Positions 41,697 to 49,817 of a stretch of DNA of 64,000 bases are shown piece after piece. The DNA is taken from positions 1 through 64,000 of the forward strand of contig JAHQVJ010000039.1 in NCBI GenBank assembly GCA_019634415.1, in the 5' to 3' direction. This DNA comes from Myxococcales bacterium (lineage in GTDB: Bacteria; Myxococcota_A; UBA796; GCA-2862545). The number at the start of each line of letters is the position of its first letter. Position 1 is the first letter of the stretch. The notes beneath the pieces were generated by a model. It made no database searches. It was not told the origin of the DNA and was given only the letters and a program-made list of their open reading frames with translations. Both the position numbers and the translations under genes were made by a program.

Positions 41697-42884
41697 ATGA
41701 AAGAGCGATACGCCATCGCCGCCACCATCGGAGCCGTGAGCGCTGCCGTGGGTGCCACCTTGGGGTTGATGGCTGCTCAGGGCCTGGGCGGCTCCGGTGT
41801 CAGCGCGCTGCTCACCAGCGGTGGTGGCTCCATCATGGCGGGGGTGCTCGGAGTGGCAGCGACCCTCGCGCTGCCCTGGCGCGATGGCGGGGGCCCCGAT
41901 TCGGACGCTCGGCAACAGCTGGTCCTCGCAGTGGAGCGGCTGGCCACCGGGCGGGTCTCGGACGTCAGCATGGAGCTCGGCGAAGAGTGGAACGACATGG
42001 TGTTCGCGCTGCAGCAGCTCGCCGATCGATTCGCCGAGGATCGTCGCCGCGCTCAGGCCCGCGAGAGCGAGCTGCGCGACGCGAGCACCCAGCACTCCAC
42101 CGTCGTCCGACAGCTTCGTGTGGAGGTGGAGCGGCGCACCGAGCAGATGGCGGCAGCCAAGAAGGTGCGTGACACCTTCCTCACGCGCATGAGCCACGAG
42201 CTGCGCACGCCCTTGAACGCCATCCTCGGCTACCTCGAGATGATCGAGGAAGACGTCGAGGAGCCGCAGATGCTCCAGGATCTCGCACGGGTGCGGGCGA
42301 GCGCCATGAGCTTGCTCGCCACCGTCACCACGGTGCTCGATCTCACGCAGCTCGAGGCAGGCTCCTACGAGGTGATCCCCGAGACCATCGACATGGTGGC
42401 CATGGGGCAGCAGGTCCAGGCCAGCGTGAAGGCGGAGGCCGACGGCAACGGCAATCGCCTGGACGTGGCGGTGCCGGCCAACCTGATGGTGCGGCTGGAT
42501 CGACGCATGGTGAAGTCGATCCTCTTCAATCTCATGTCGAACGCCTGCAAGTACACCACCAACGGCGACGTGTCCCTGAGCATGGCCGAGGACGACGGGC
42601 GCCTGAGCATGTTGGTGCGCGACACCGGCATCGGCATGACGCCCCGGCAGATCGAGGAAGCCTATCGACCGTTCGGCCAGGGCGACGAGAGCGCTACCCG
42701 GCGCTACGATGGAGCGGGACTCGGGCTCGCGGTGGTGCGTGGGTTCGCCGAGGCCATGGGTGGCGAGGTCGAGATCGAGAGCAAGCTCGGACAAGGGGCC
42801 AGCGTGGCGGTGAGCCTGCCGCTGAAGTGTGCGCCCAAGACGGTGGGGCTCAACGACGACGACCCCACCATGCTTCTTCGCTAG
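41697..42884 (+). CDS. Sensor histidine kinase
   Basis: 395 residues. Two membrane helices near the N terminus (TIGAVSAAVGATLGLMAA; IMAGVLGVAATLALPW) enclose a very short exposed loop. A coiled-coil signalling region follows (about 100-160), then HisKA with SHELRTPLNAILGYLEM holding the phospho-accepting His. The ATPase domain has FNLMSNACKYTTNGD, DTGIGM and GAGLGLAVV boxes. With almost no periplasmic domain, the signal is probably sensed in the membrane or inside the cell. No response regulator is adjacent. It lies 2 bp before the next gene. Confidence 0.93.
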   Translation: MKERYAIAATIGAVSAAVGATLGLMAAQGLGGSGVSALLTSGGGSIMAGVLGVAATLALPWRDGGGPDSDARQQLVLAVERLATGRVSDVSMELGEEWNDMVFALQQLADRFAEDRRRAQARESELRDASTQHSTVVRQLRVEVERRTEQMAAAKKVRDTFLTRMSHELRTPLNAILGYLEMIEEDVEEPQMLQDLARVRASAMSLLATVTTVLDLTQLEAGSYEVIPETIDMVAMGQQVQASVKAEADGNGNRLDVAVPANLMVRLDRRMVKSILFNLMSNACKYTTNGDVSLSMAEDDGRLSMLVRDTGIGMTPRQIEEAYRPFGQGDESATRRYDGAGLGLAVVRGFAEAMGGEVEIESKLGQGASVAVSLPLKCAPKTVGLNDDDPTMLLR

Positions 42885-42886
42885 TC

Positions 42887-44539
42887 GTGCTCGACGTCGA
42901 CGCGTGTGTGGCGTTCTCGAGCGCGACGGAGGTGCGGGGGATTCCAGTGTCCGGCGAGCGGCTTGGGATCGCCCCCAGTGACCTGGCGCGATCCCCTGCG
43001 GCGGCGCGGGTGGGAGCGCTGGCGGCCTCCGACGGCTTGTTCTTGTCGCACTTCGAGCACCGGGTCGCCGCTCCCACGTCGGAGGAAGCGCCCACGTGGT
43101 CGGACGGCGTGCTGGTGGAGGACAAGTACGCCGTGTTCCGCCACGAGATCCGCATCGGGAGCTTCCATCCTGGCCATCGGGCGAAGTGGGGAGCGCACGA
43201 GCTGTGCCACGGCCTCGTGGGGTTCGCCGCGGCTCCCGGTGTGTCGCCGCTCTTCGTGGCCACCGCCGCTCGCCTCGCTGAGTTGGTGCCGGTGGTGCTG
43301 TGGTACTTCCTCGACGAGGTGGGGCTCCGGCGGTGTCCGCGCCACGTGGGGCCGCTGTTCCGCACGCACTGCGTCGACTGCGAGGCCGCCGCTGCGCGAG
43401 GGGCCGTGCCCGTACAGCCCGATCGCGCACGGGTGCTCCTCGCCGACGCCGCGCGCTTCCTCGACGGGGAGCTGGCGGCCATCGCCCGGACGTTGCGATC
43501 GGGGCGTCCTTGTCCACACGTGTGGGGATCACTGGACCTGTGCAGTGACGGGTTGGCGTATGCGGCAGCTCACGGAGAGCGGATGCGGGGGGAGGCCTTC
43601 GCGCTCTGGCACGAGCGGTTCTTCGCAGCGGGCGCAGGAGGGCTGCAGCAGCTCGACGAGCTTCAGGAGCGCGCCGTGGCGGTGGCGCGGGCCATCGCCC
43701 AGGGGGCCGAGCTGTCCCCGCTGGTCACCGATCCGGAGCACGGTCGGCAGCGGTGGATCGCCCAGGATCTGGGGGCTCGTCTGTTGGAGGTGTGGGAACT
43801 CACCGAGGGCGCGTGCGCGCGAGCGCTGCTCGCGCTCGTGGATCGACTTGCCGAGGGCGCCGACGCAGCACAGGTCGCCACGGACTATCGCCAGCTGGCC
43901 GAGGAGCACGTGTTGCCCGACCCCAGCGTGCTCCTGGCCGTGGGCTACGAGCTCGGACCGTCCGTGCCCGAGGCGCGTGGCGTGGAGCAAGTGGAGGAAG
44001 GGTTGGCCTCGGTCGTGCCCCTCACCATGGAGCTGTTCGAGGACGCCGCCCTCGATCCCGTGCCTGCGTTCCTCGCGACGGACGCCCCCGCTCGCGAGCC
44101 CCTGGGGTTGCGCTTCGCCCGGTGGATGGACACCCACCACCCCGGGCCCGCGGCGGAGCTGGCTGGGTACGAGGCTGCGCTTCGGCGCGCCGCAGGAGAG
44201 CCCGAGGCCGTGGTGCTCGGAGCAACGGGGGAGGGTTGGCGGCTGCCCTCGGGGGCGGTGGTGCTCGCCTCGCAGCACGACCCCGTCCGGATCGCCGAGG
44301 CGGCGTCCTCGGGGGAGACGGAGGGGCGTGCCGTGGAGGGGCGGCTGGAGATCGATGATCCGTCTCCGCGCGCGACCACCTTGGTGATCGCTCGCGATGG
44401 TGCTGGCGAGCTCGTGGTCGCGGATGTGGAGGCGGAGCCAGGGCCCGACGGACTCGACGTGTCGAACTTGTCGGACGACACCTGTGCCGGGCTCGTCGAA
44501 CTGGGCTTGCTCGTCCCTTGTCGGTGGTCGGTGGGATAG
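42887..44539 (+). CDS. Unrecognised protein with HELCH metalloprotease-like motif
   Basis: 550 residues from GTG 42887, 2 bp after the histidine kinase. The motif GAHELCHGLVGF (His104, Glu105, His108) fits the HExxH zinc site of zincin metallopeptidases. CPRHVGPLFRTHCVDCE further on holds four Cys/His residues that could bind another metal. The rest is helical and Ala/Arg-rich in the middle, with an acidic C-terminal quarter. There is no signal peptide. I do not recognise the family. The tight link to the kinase may mean it is part of the same signalling unit. Metal binding is a hypothesis from motifs only. Confidence 0.6.
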   Translation: MLDVDACVAFSSATEVRGIPVSGERLGIAPSDLARSPAAARVGALAASDGLFLSHFEHRVAAPTSEEAPTWSDGVLVEDKYAVFRHEIRIGSFHPGHRAKWGAHELCHGLVGFAAAPGVSPLFVATAARLAELVPVVLWYFLDEVGLRRCPRHVGPLFRTHCVDCEAAAARGAVPVQPDRARVLLADAARFLDGELAAIARTLRSGRPCPHVWGSLDLCSDGLAYAAAHGERMRGEAFALWHERFFAAGAGGLQQLDELQERAVAVARAIAQGAELSPLVTDPEHGRQRWIAQDLGARLLEVWELTEGACARALLALVDRLAEGADAAQVATDYRQLAEEHVLPDPSVLLAVGYELGPSVPEARGVEQVEEGLASVVPLTMELFEDAALDPVPAFLATDAPAREPLGLRFARWMDTHHPGPAAELAGYEAALRRAAGEPEAVVLGATGEGWRLPSGAVVLASQHDPVRIAEAASSGETEGRAVEGRLEIDDPSPRATTLVIARDGAGELVVADVEAEPGPDGLDVSNLSDDTCAGLVELGLLVPCRWSVG

Positions 44540-44564
44540 GTTGCCGCCCTTCAGGGGGGAGCTC

Positions 44565-45908
44565 GTGATTGTGTGGGCCGTTGCGCAGGCCTGGGGTGCC
44601 GTTCCAGAGTCCTTCGTCGTCGAGCCGCGCGTCGAGACCCTCGACAATGGCTTGGTGGTGGTGCTCGCGGAGGATCACAGGACGGACACCGTCGCGCTGC
44701 ACCTGGTCTACGGCGTGGGGTCCCGCGACGAGACCGAGGCCGAGCGTGGATGTGCCCATCTCTTCGAGCACCTCATGTTCGAGGGCTCTGCCTTCGTTCC
44801 CACCAACGCCTTCGACGACTGGCTCACGTCCGCGGGTGGCTGGAACAATGCCTACACCAGCCGCGACGTCACGGCCTACTTCATGGAGTTTCCCTCCGGA
44901 GCGCTCGATCTCGCGCTGTTCCTCGAGTCGGACCGCATGGCCTTCCTCGAGGCGGGGCTGCTCGACGAGAACCTCGACAACCAGCAGAAGGTGGTGCTGC
45001 AGGAGCGCGAGGAGGGGTACGCCGAGCCCAACGGGCGTGACTTCGACGCGCTGGGGCGGATCAGCTGGCCCGCCGATCACCCCTACCACCACCCCGTGAT
45101 CGGAACCGTGGCCGACATCGAGGGGTTCACCCTCGAGGCCAGCTCGGCGTTCTGGCAGCGGCACTATCGGCCCAGCAACGCGGTGCTGGTGCTCGTGGGT
45201 AGCTTCGACACCGAGGGCGCGCTGGATCGGGTGCGTCACTGGTTCAGCGACGTGCCCGATCGTGGCGCTGCGGCGCAGCGCGAGGTGGCGCCGCTGGTCG
45301 GCGGCGTGCGGGGCAACCACGGAAAGGTCGAGGATCAGGTCGAGGAGCGCACCCTGTACATGACGTGGGAGACCGTGCCCGAGGGCCATCCCGATGCAGC
45401 CGCTCTCGACGTGCTCACCTACGTGATGGCGGACGGGCGGGGCACTCGCCTCGAGGATCGCCTCTACTTCGATCGGCAGCGCACCAGCGCCATCGGCATG
45501 TTCCACTGGGCGAGCGATCGTGCGGGCCGAGTGATCCTCTATGCCTCCAGCCCGAAGGTGCCCCTCCCCACCATCCGCAAGCTCGTCGACAAGGAGCTGG
45601 CACGGCTCCTCAAGCGTCCTCCCACCCAAGCCGACGTCGATCGCGCGCTGAGGTCCATGGAAGGAGAGATCCACGACCAGCTGGAGATCCCTCGGCGCAA
45701 GGCCCAGCTGCTGGCCGAGTGCTATCGCACCCGCGGTCGCGCAGACTGCCTGGCAGAGGAGTGGGGGCGTGTGCTGTCCGTGACCCCGGAAGACGTGGTT
45801 CGGGTCGCGCGCACCTACCTCGTCGAGCAGTCTCCCAACACCCTGTCGAACATCCCCGTGGGTGACGAAGGCGCCATCGAGGGTGCCGTCGCCGTGGAGC
45901 TGCCATGA
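44565..45908 (+). CDS. M16-family zinc peptidase, catalytic member, exported
   Basis: 447 residues from GTG 44565, behind GGGGGGAG (GTG 44571 is possible). The N terminus is a short hydrophobic signal (VIVWAVAQAWGAVPE). The catalytic zinc motif of M16 peptidases is present as HLFEHLMFEG (HxxEH) after AERGCAH, with the downstream ligand Glu in QQKVVLQEREEGY. A second M16 half domain follows. Such enzymes degrade peptides in the periplasm or process exported proteins. The gene overlaps the next M16 gene by 4 bp. The pair resembles the catalytic/non-catalytic M16 heterodimers found in many bacteria. Confidence 0.9.
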   Translation: MIVWAVAQAWGAVPESFVVEPRVETLDNGLVVVLAEDHRTDTVALHLVYGVGSRDETEAERGCAHLFEHLMFEGSAFVPTNAFDDWLTSAGGWNNAYTSRDVTAYFMEFPSGALDLALFLESDRMAFLEAGLLDENLDNQQKVVLQEREEGYAEPNGRDFDALGRISWPADHPYHHPVIGTVADIEGFTLEASSAFWQRHYRPSNAVLVLVGSFDTEGALDRVRHWFSDVPDRGAAAQREVAPLVGGVRGNHGKVEDQVEERTLYMTWETVPEGHPDAAALDVLTYVMADGRGTRLEDRLYFDRQRTSAIGMFHWASDRAGRVILYASSPKVPLPTIRKLVDKELARLLKRPPTQADVDRALRSMEGEIHDQLEIPRRKAQLLAECYRTRGRADCLAEEWGRVLSVTPEDVVRVARTYLVEQSPNTLSNIPVGDEGAIEGAVAVELP

Positions 45909-47602
45909 CCGCGGTCCTGCTCGCCCTCGGCTCCCTCGCCGTGGCCTCCGATCTCGAGGTCGTGAGCTCGGTGGATCCGGTCTGGCCCGACGATGCGGAT
46001 CCTGCGCTGGGCCGTGTCCTGTGCAACGTAGAGGCGGTGGTGCGCCCCGATGGTGTGGTGGAGCAGGTCATGCCCGGACCATGCGACGGGGTGGAGGAGC
46101 CGGCGCTGCTTCGGTCCTTCGGTCAGGCCATGGTGGACGCCTATCGCACCTGGACGTTCTCACCCTTCGAGGCCTCCGACGACGGCACCGAGCTGATCTA
46201 CGGAGAGATGGGTGTGGAGTTCGTTCCCGAGGGCATGCCTCGTCGCTCCGTTCCCCCCGAGGTGCCCGCGCCCGACCCCCTTCAGCTACCCGAGCCCGTG
46301 GTGCACGAGCTCGGCCCTGGTCAGACGGTGTGGCACGTGCGCGTGCCCGGCGTGCGCAAGGTCGTGGTGAACGTGTTGTTCCGAGGTGGGATGGTGGAGC
46401 TGCATGGCTCTCCCACCGAGCTCGGGCGCGCCATGGGCTGGGTGCTCGACTCGGCGGGAGGCGAGTACTCCGCAGCCGAGCTGTCGGTGGCCAAGGATCT
46501 CTCGGAGACCGAGCTGTGGTCCTCCATCGGAGTCCATGACGGCAGCGTGGAGCTGGTGGTGCCCAAGACGGAGCTCACCCGGGGGCTCCAGCTGATGGGG
46601 GCCGTGCTTCGCGATCCCAGCTTCCCCAGGAAGGATCTGAAGCGGTATCTGCAGGATCGCCGAGAGTTCTACGAGGTCACGGGTCCGGCCAGCCAGGAGG
46701 AGGTGGCCGACAGCGCAGTGGCCTACGGCTGGTTCGCTTCTGATCATCCGTATGGAGCGCGCCCCGCCCCGAGCACGTTGAGCGCAATCCGACGCTCCTC
46801 GCTGGGGGAGACCTACGAGGTCTGGCGGAGCACCGTTCCCTTGACGGTGTTGGTGGTGGGGGACGTGTCGATGGCGGAGCTGGAGCGACCGCTCGGTGAT
46901 CTGCTCTCTGGATTCGGCACCGCGGGGACCGTGCCCAAGGGGCTGCCCGTCACAGCGCCGCAGCGACGGGTGCTCGCGGTGAACATGCCGGGGCAGGAGC
47001 AGGTCGCCATCCGTCTGCGCACGCCCGCTCCCTCCGAGGGGCACGAGGATCGCGTGGCCATGCGGGCAGGGCAGTGGGTGCTCGGTGGCCACTTCCTGTC
47101 GCGCCTCAACCGAGTGTTGCGCGAAGAGAGAGGCTTCACCTACGGCTCGCGGGCTCGCTACAACAAGGGTCGCACCTGGGGAAGCTTCACGGTGTCGGTG
47201 TCGGTGGCTGCGGAGAACGTGTCCGAGACCGTCGACGTGATCCGCAACGAGATCACCGCATTGGCTATGGAGGGAGCCACCCCAGAGGAACTCCAGGCAG
47301 CCCAGCGGAGCCTCGTGCAGGAGTGGAACACCACCCTTCAGACGGCAGAGACTGCGGCAGACCGATACGTAGAGGCTCTCCGCGCAGAGGAGTCCATGTC
47401 GGACGTACGAGAACGGCAGACCGCCCTCGGAATCCTCTCGTCTCGAGAGGTTGCCGACGTGGCATCCGAATGGCTGGTCCCCGAGGAGGGACGAGTCTGG
47501 GTGTTCGTGGGCGACCGTGCGAGGATGGAAGCCGAGCTTGCAGAGGCCGGGCTCAGGCCGGAGTGGCTGAGTCCCAAACAGACCGTTCTTGGTAACTTCT
47601 AG
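45905..47602 (+). CDS. M16-family non-catalytic partner with TonB-C-like N-terminal domain
   Basis: 565 residues, coupled to the catalytic M16 gene. The signal peptide is MTAVLLALGSLAVA. Residues about 18-110 resemble a TonB C-terminal domain (CNVEAVVRPDGVVEQVMPG, then YRTWTFSPFE), though I see it only by pattern. From about 135 onward lies an M16 fold with FRGGMVELHGSPTELGRAM, where the HxxEH zinc site should be and is absent. The second half carries LREERGFTYGSRARYN, typical of the R/Y pair in M16 partners. It probably binds the catalytic subunit in the periplasm, like the beta partners of paired M16 peptidases. Confidence 0.85.
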   Translation: MTAVLLALGSLAVASDLEVVSSVDPVWPDDADPALGRVLCNVEAVVRPDGVVEQVMPGPCDGVEEPALLRSFGQAMVDAYRTWTFSPFEASDDGTELIYGEMGVEFVPEGMPRRSVPPEVPAPDPLQLPEPVVHELGPGQTVWHVRVPGVRKVVVNVLFRGGMVELHGSPTELGRAMGWVLDSAGGEYSAAELSVAKDLSETELWSSIGVHDGSVELVVPKTELTRGLQLMGAVLRDPSFPRKDLKRYLQDRREFYEVTGPASQEEVADSAVAYGWFASDHPYGARPAPSTLSAIRRSSLGETYEVWRSTVPLTVLVVGDVSMAELERPLGDLLSGFGTAGTVPKGLPVTAPQRRVLAVNMPGQEQVAIRLRTPAPSEGHEDRVAMRAGQWVLGGHFLSRLNRVLREERGFTYGSRARYNKGRTWGSFTVSVSVAAENVSETVDVIRNEITALAMEGATPEELQAAQRSLVQEWNTTLQTAETAADRYVEALRAEESMSDVRERQTALGILSSREVADVASEWLVPEEGRVWVFVGDRARMEAELAEAGLRPEWLSPKQTVLGNF

Positions 47603-47622
47603 GTAGATCTTCGGGAGGTCCT

Positions 47623-48510
47623 ATGACCGATGACGAACTGGACGACGAGAACACCGGTGAAGCTGGTGTCGTCGCCATGGTGCTGCCCTTCGCCACCGCC
47701 ATCGCCGCGCTCGTGTTGGGGGCTGTGCTCGGCGTGGCCATCGGGTGGGTCGCCAAGCCCTCCGAGAAGTCCGAAGTCCAGGTGCCTCGTGAGCTGACCG
47801 CCGCCGAGCTGGCCGAGGCCTGTGCGCCCCAGCTCGAGGAGACGGTGGGGGATCTGGAGGAGGCGCAGAACAAGGTGGCCTTCCTCGAGAAGGAGGTCTC
47901 CGACCGCGACAAGCGGGTCAAGGAGCTCGAGAAGACGAACGCTCGGTCGTCGTCTGGAGGCTCCACGGGCGGAGGTGGTCGCGCCATCTCCCGTGAGCTC
48001 GCGCAGGCCAAGGCCGATCTGGCCGAGGCCCTCGAGCAGCTCGACATCGCACGCTCCGAGAAGGAGCGGCTCGTCCTGGAGCTGACGGAGACCAAGGAAG
48101 AGCTGGCCAACACCAAGGTGGCGCTCACCGATCAGATCGACAAGACCGAGCGCGCCAAGGAAGATGCACTGGTCAACAAGTGGTACCGATTCATCAACCA
48201 GGCACAGCTCGACATCTGCGAGAAGGGTGGCCGCAAGAAGCTCGGGAAGTGCCGCGAGACCGTCCAGGGCACGCTGATGACCAACGCGCGGCGCGACAAG
48301 TTCGCACACTGCGTGCGCAGCGGTCAGGCGATGCCGTCGGTGCGGGAGCTGGAGAAGAACGAGGCGCTGCCCGACTTCTCAGAGATGATCGACGAAGAGC
48401 AGAAGCAGACGCGCGACTGGTTCGTGATGCTGTGCGATCCCACGCTGCCCGAGCGGGACGACGGGTTCCTCAACGAGGTTCCGCTGCCTCCCACGGCACG
48501 CCGGAACTGA
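47623..48510 (+). CDS. Membrane-anchored coiled-coil protein
   Basis: 295 residues. A short acidic cytoplasmic N terminus (MTDDELDDENTGEAG) is followed by one membrane helix (VLPFATAIAALVLGAVLG), then a long coiled coil (about 65-185) interrupted by a Gly/Ser linker (SSGGSTGGGG). A C-terminal globular part has paired Cys (DICEKGGRKKLGKCRET; KFAHCVRS; MLCDP). It may be an envelope organiser or spacer. It lies 20 bp after the M16 pair and may be in the same operon. No family recognised. Confidence 0.7.
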   Translation: MTDDELDDENTGEAGVVAMVLPFATAIAALVLGAVLGVAIGWVAKPSEKSEVQVPRELTAAELAEACAPQLEETVGDLEEAQNKVAFLEKEVSDRDKRVKELEKTNARSSSGGSTGGGGRAISRELAQAKADLAEALEQLDIARSEKERLVLELTETKEELANTKVALTDQIDKTERAKEDALVNKWYRFINQAQLDICEKGGRKKLGKCRETVQGTLMTNARRDKFAHCVRSGQAMPSVRELEKNEALPDFSEMIDEEQKQTRDWFVMLCDPTLPERDDGFLNEVPLPPTARRN

Positions 48511-48545
48511 CTGGTTGCGAGCGCGGCTCGAGGCGAGTCAGAGCA

Positions 48546-48564
48546 GCGCCGGCGCAGCCGGCGC
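48546..48564. terminator. Perfect GC hairpin between convergent genes, possible bidirectional terminator
   Basis: GCGCCGGC and GCCGGCGC are complementary 8-mers with a 3-nt loop. They lie between the stop of the coiled-coil gene (48510) and the stop of the lipoprotein gene (48591). There is no T-run on either side, so factor-independent termination is unproven; position between convergent genes is the main support. Confidence 0.45.
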
Positions 48565-48590
48565 GAGCCTGATCTGGCCGCGAGCGCAGC

Positions 48591-49298
48591 TCAGAAGAGC
48601 TTGACGCGCAGCTTGGCCTCGAACTCGGCGTCTTCCGACAGCTCCACGGTGATGATCGTGGGGGACTCGTCGAGCAAGGCGTCGGGCACCACCACCGATG
48701 CCACCGTGATCACCTGAAGGCTCGGATCGTTGTCCCAAGAGGCGGTCAGCGTGTCGATGGGGCCGCTGTTGTTGTAGGTGACCGGCACGACGTCCACCAG
48801 GTTCGTCGGCTCCGTGCCGTCGAAGGTGTACTGCAGCCCCATGAGGTAGCGGTCGCTGCCGTCGATGGTGTTCGAGCCGATGGCGTCGATGAGGCCGTAG
48901 GGATCGGCCTCGTAGTCTGCCAGGTTCGTGCTGTCGGTGGCCACCAGCTGCTCCAAGCCGATCTGCACGCCGGCGGGGATGGGGCCGCGATCCGAGGTGA
49001 CCGTGAGCGTGTCGACGCTCGTGAGCAGGCCACGCCAGACCAGGCGGTTGTCGCCGATCTCCTCGGCGATGTCGTCCCATGTGATGGCTTCGGTTCGCAC
49101 GTAGACCGAGCCGCGGCATCCGGCGGGATCCTCTTCGACCTTGCTCACGACGCGGTTGCCGTTCTCCTCGACGTCGTCCTCGGATGGGTCACAGTCGAGG
49201 TCCATCTCGGGCAGCTCGCTCGCCACGTCGAGCTCGGCGGTCTCGGTGAAGTTGATGCACCCGACCAAGCAAGTCGTCAGCAGGGGGATGGAACGCAT
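48591..49298 (-). CDS. Lipoprotein of unknown function
   Basis: 235 residues from ATG 49298, with GGAG 5 nt upstream. The signal ends LTTCLVGC, giving lipidation at Cys. The mature protein begins with an acidic linker (ELPEMDLDCDPSEDDVEENG) and a beta-rich body (ITWDDIAEEIGDNRLVWRG, YLMGLQYTFDGTEPTN). A likely disulfide joins DLDCDPSE and PAGCRGSV. The type, an acidic lipoprotein with an all-beta domain, is common in Myxococcota. No function can be assigned. Confidence 0.75.
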   Translation of the reverse strand: MRSIPLLTTCLVGCINFTETAELDVASELPEMDLDCDPSEDDVEENGNRVVSKVEEDPAGCRGSVYVRTEAITWDDIAEEIGDNRLVWRGLLTSVDTLTVTSDRGPIPAGVQIGLEQLVATDSTNLADYEADPYGLIDAIGSNTIDGSDRYLMGLQYTFDGTEPTNLVDVVPVTYNNSGPIDTLTASWDNDPSLQVITVASVVVPDALLDESPTIITVELSEDAEFEAKLRVKLF

Positions 49299-49379
49299 GT
49301 GATCTCCAGGTGGTTGCGGCCGGTAAAGGATTAATCGCTTCCGCGCCGATCCGTGCAGGGGTGCACCCACCGTGAAACG

Positions 49380-49754
49380 CTACCTGAATTCGCCCGTGCC
49401 GGGATCCACGTCGGCTGCATCCAGTGCATCGGCCAGCCAGGGATCGTCGAGATCCTCCCGCGTGAGCAACAGCCGTGCTGCGGCGAGCCGCACGGGCGGT
49501 AGCTCCGACCACACGGCAGAGCCCAGGAAGTGAGCCTCCACCGGATCGATGCGCTCCTGCTCCATCCATCGGCGACAGCGGCTGCACGCCATCAGCGTGC
49601 GCTCCGGATCGGGCTCCTCTGGAAAGGGCCACAGCTCGAAGGGGCGAACTTCGTCGCGTCGATCACACAGCTCACACCGCCCCCGAGAGCGTCGGGTGAG
49701 GTGCTTCCCCAGGCGCCCCACCTGTGGGCGCTGCTTGGTGCGTTTGCGAGTCAT
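49380..49754 (-). CDS. Small zinc-ribbon protein (PhnA-like ribbon)
   Basis: 124 residues; ATG 49754 is preferred, with ATG 49772 as alternative, neither with a strong ribosome site. CELCDRRDEVRPFE and MACSRCRRWM supply two CxxC pairs with spacing like the PhnA zinc ribbon (CELCG...CxxC). The N terminus is strongly basic (TRKRTKQRPQVGRLGKH). It may bind nucleic acid through the ribbon. The C-terminal 40 residues are acidic and helical (LTREDLDDPWLADALDAAD). Role unknown. Confidence 0.65.
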   Translation of the reverse strand: MTRKRTKQRPQVGRLGKHLTRRSRGRCELCDRRDEVRPFELWPFPEEPDPERTLMACSRCRRWMEQERIDPVEAHFLGSAVWSELPPVRLAAARLLLTREDLDDPWLADALDAADVDPGTGEFR

Positions 49755-49817
49755 GGTGGAGGTTGCGAACATCCGGGCTGCAGCTAACCCGGCAAGTGGC
49801 CATGTCGCGCGACACGC

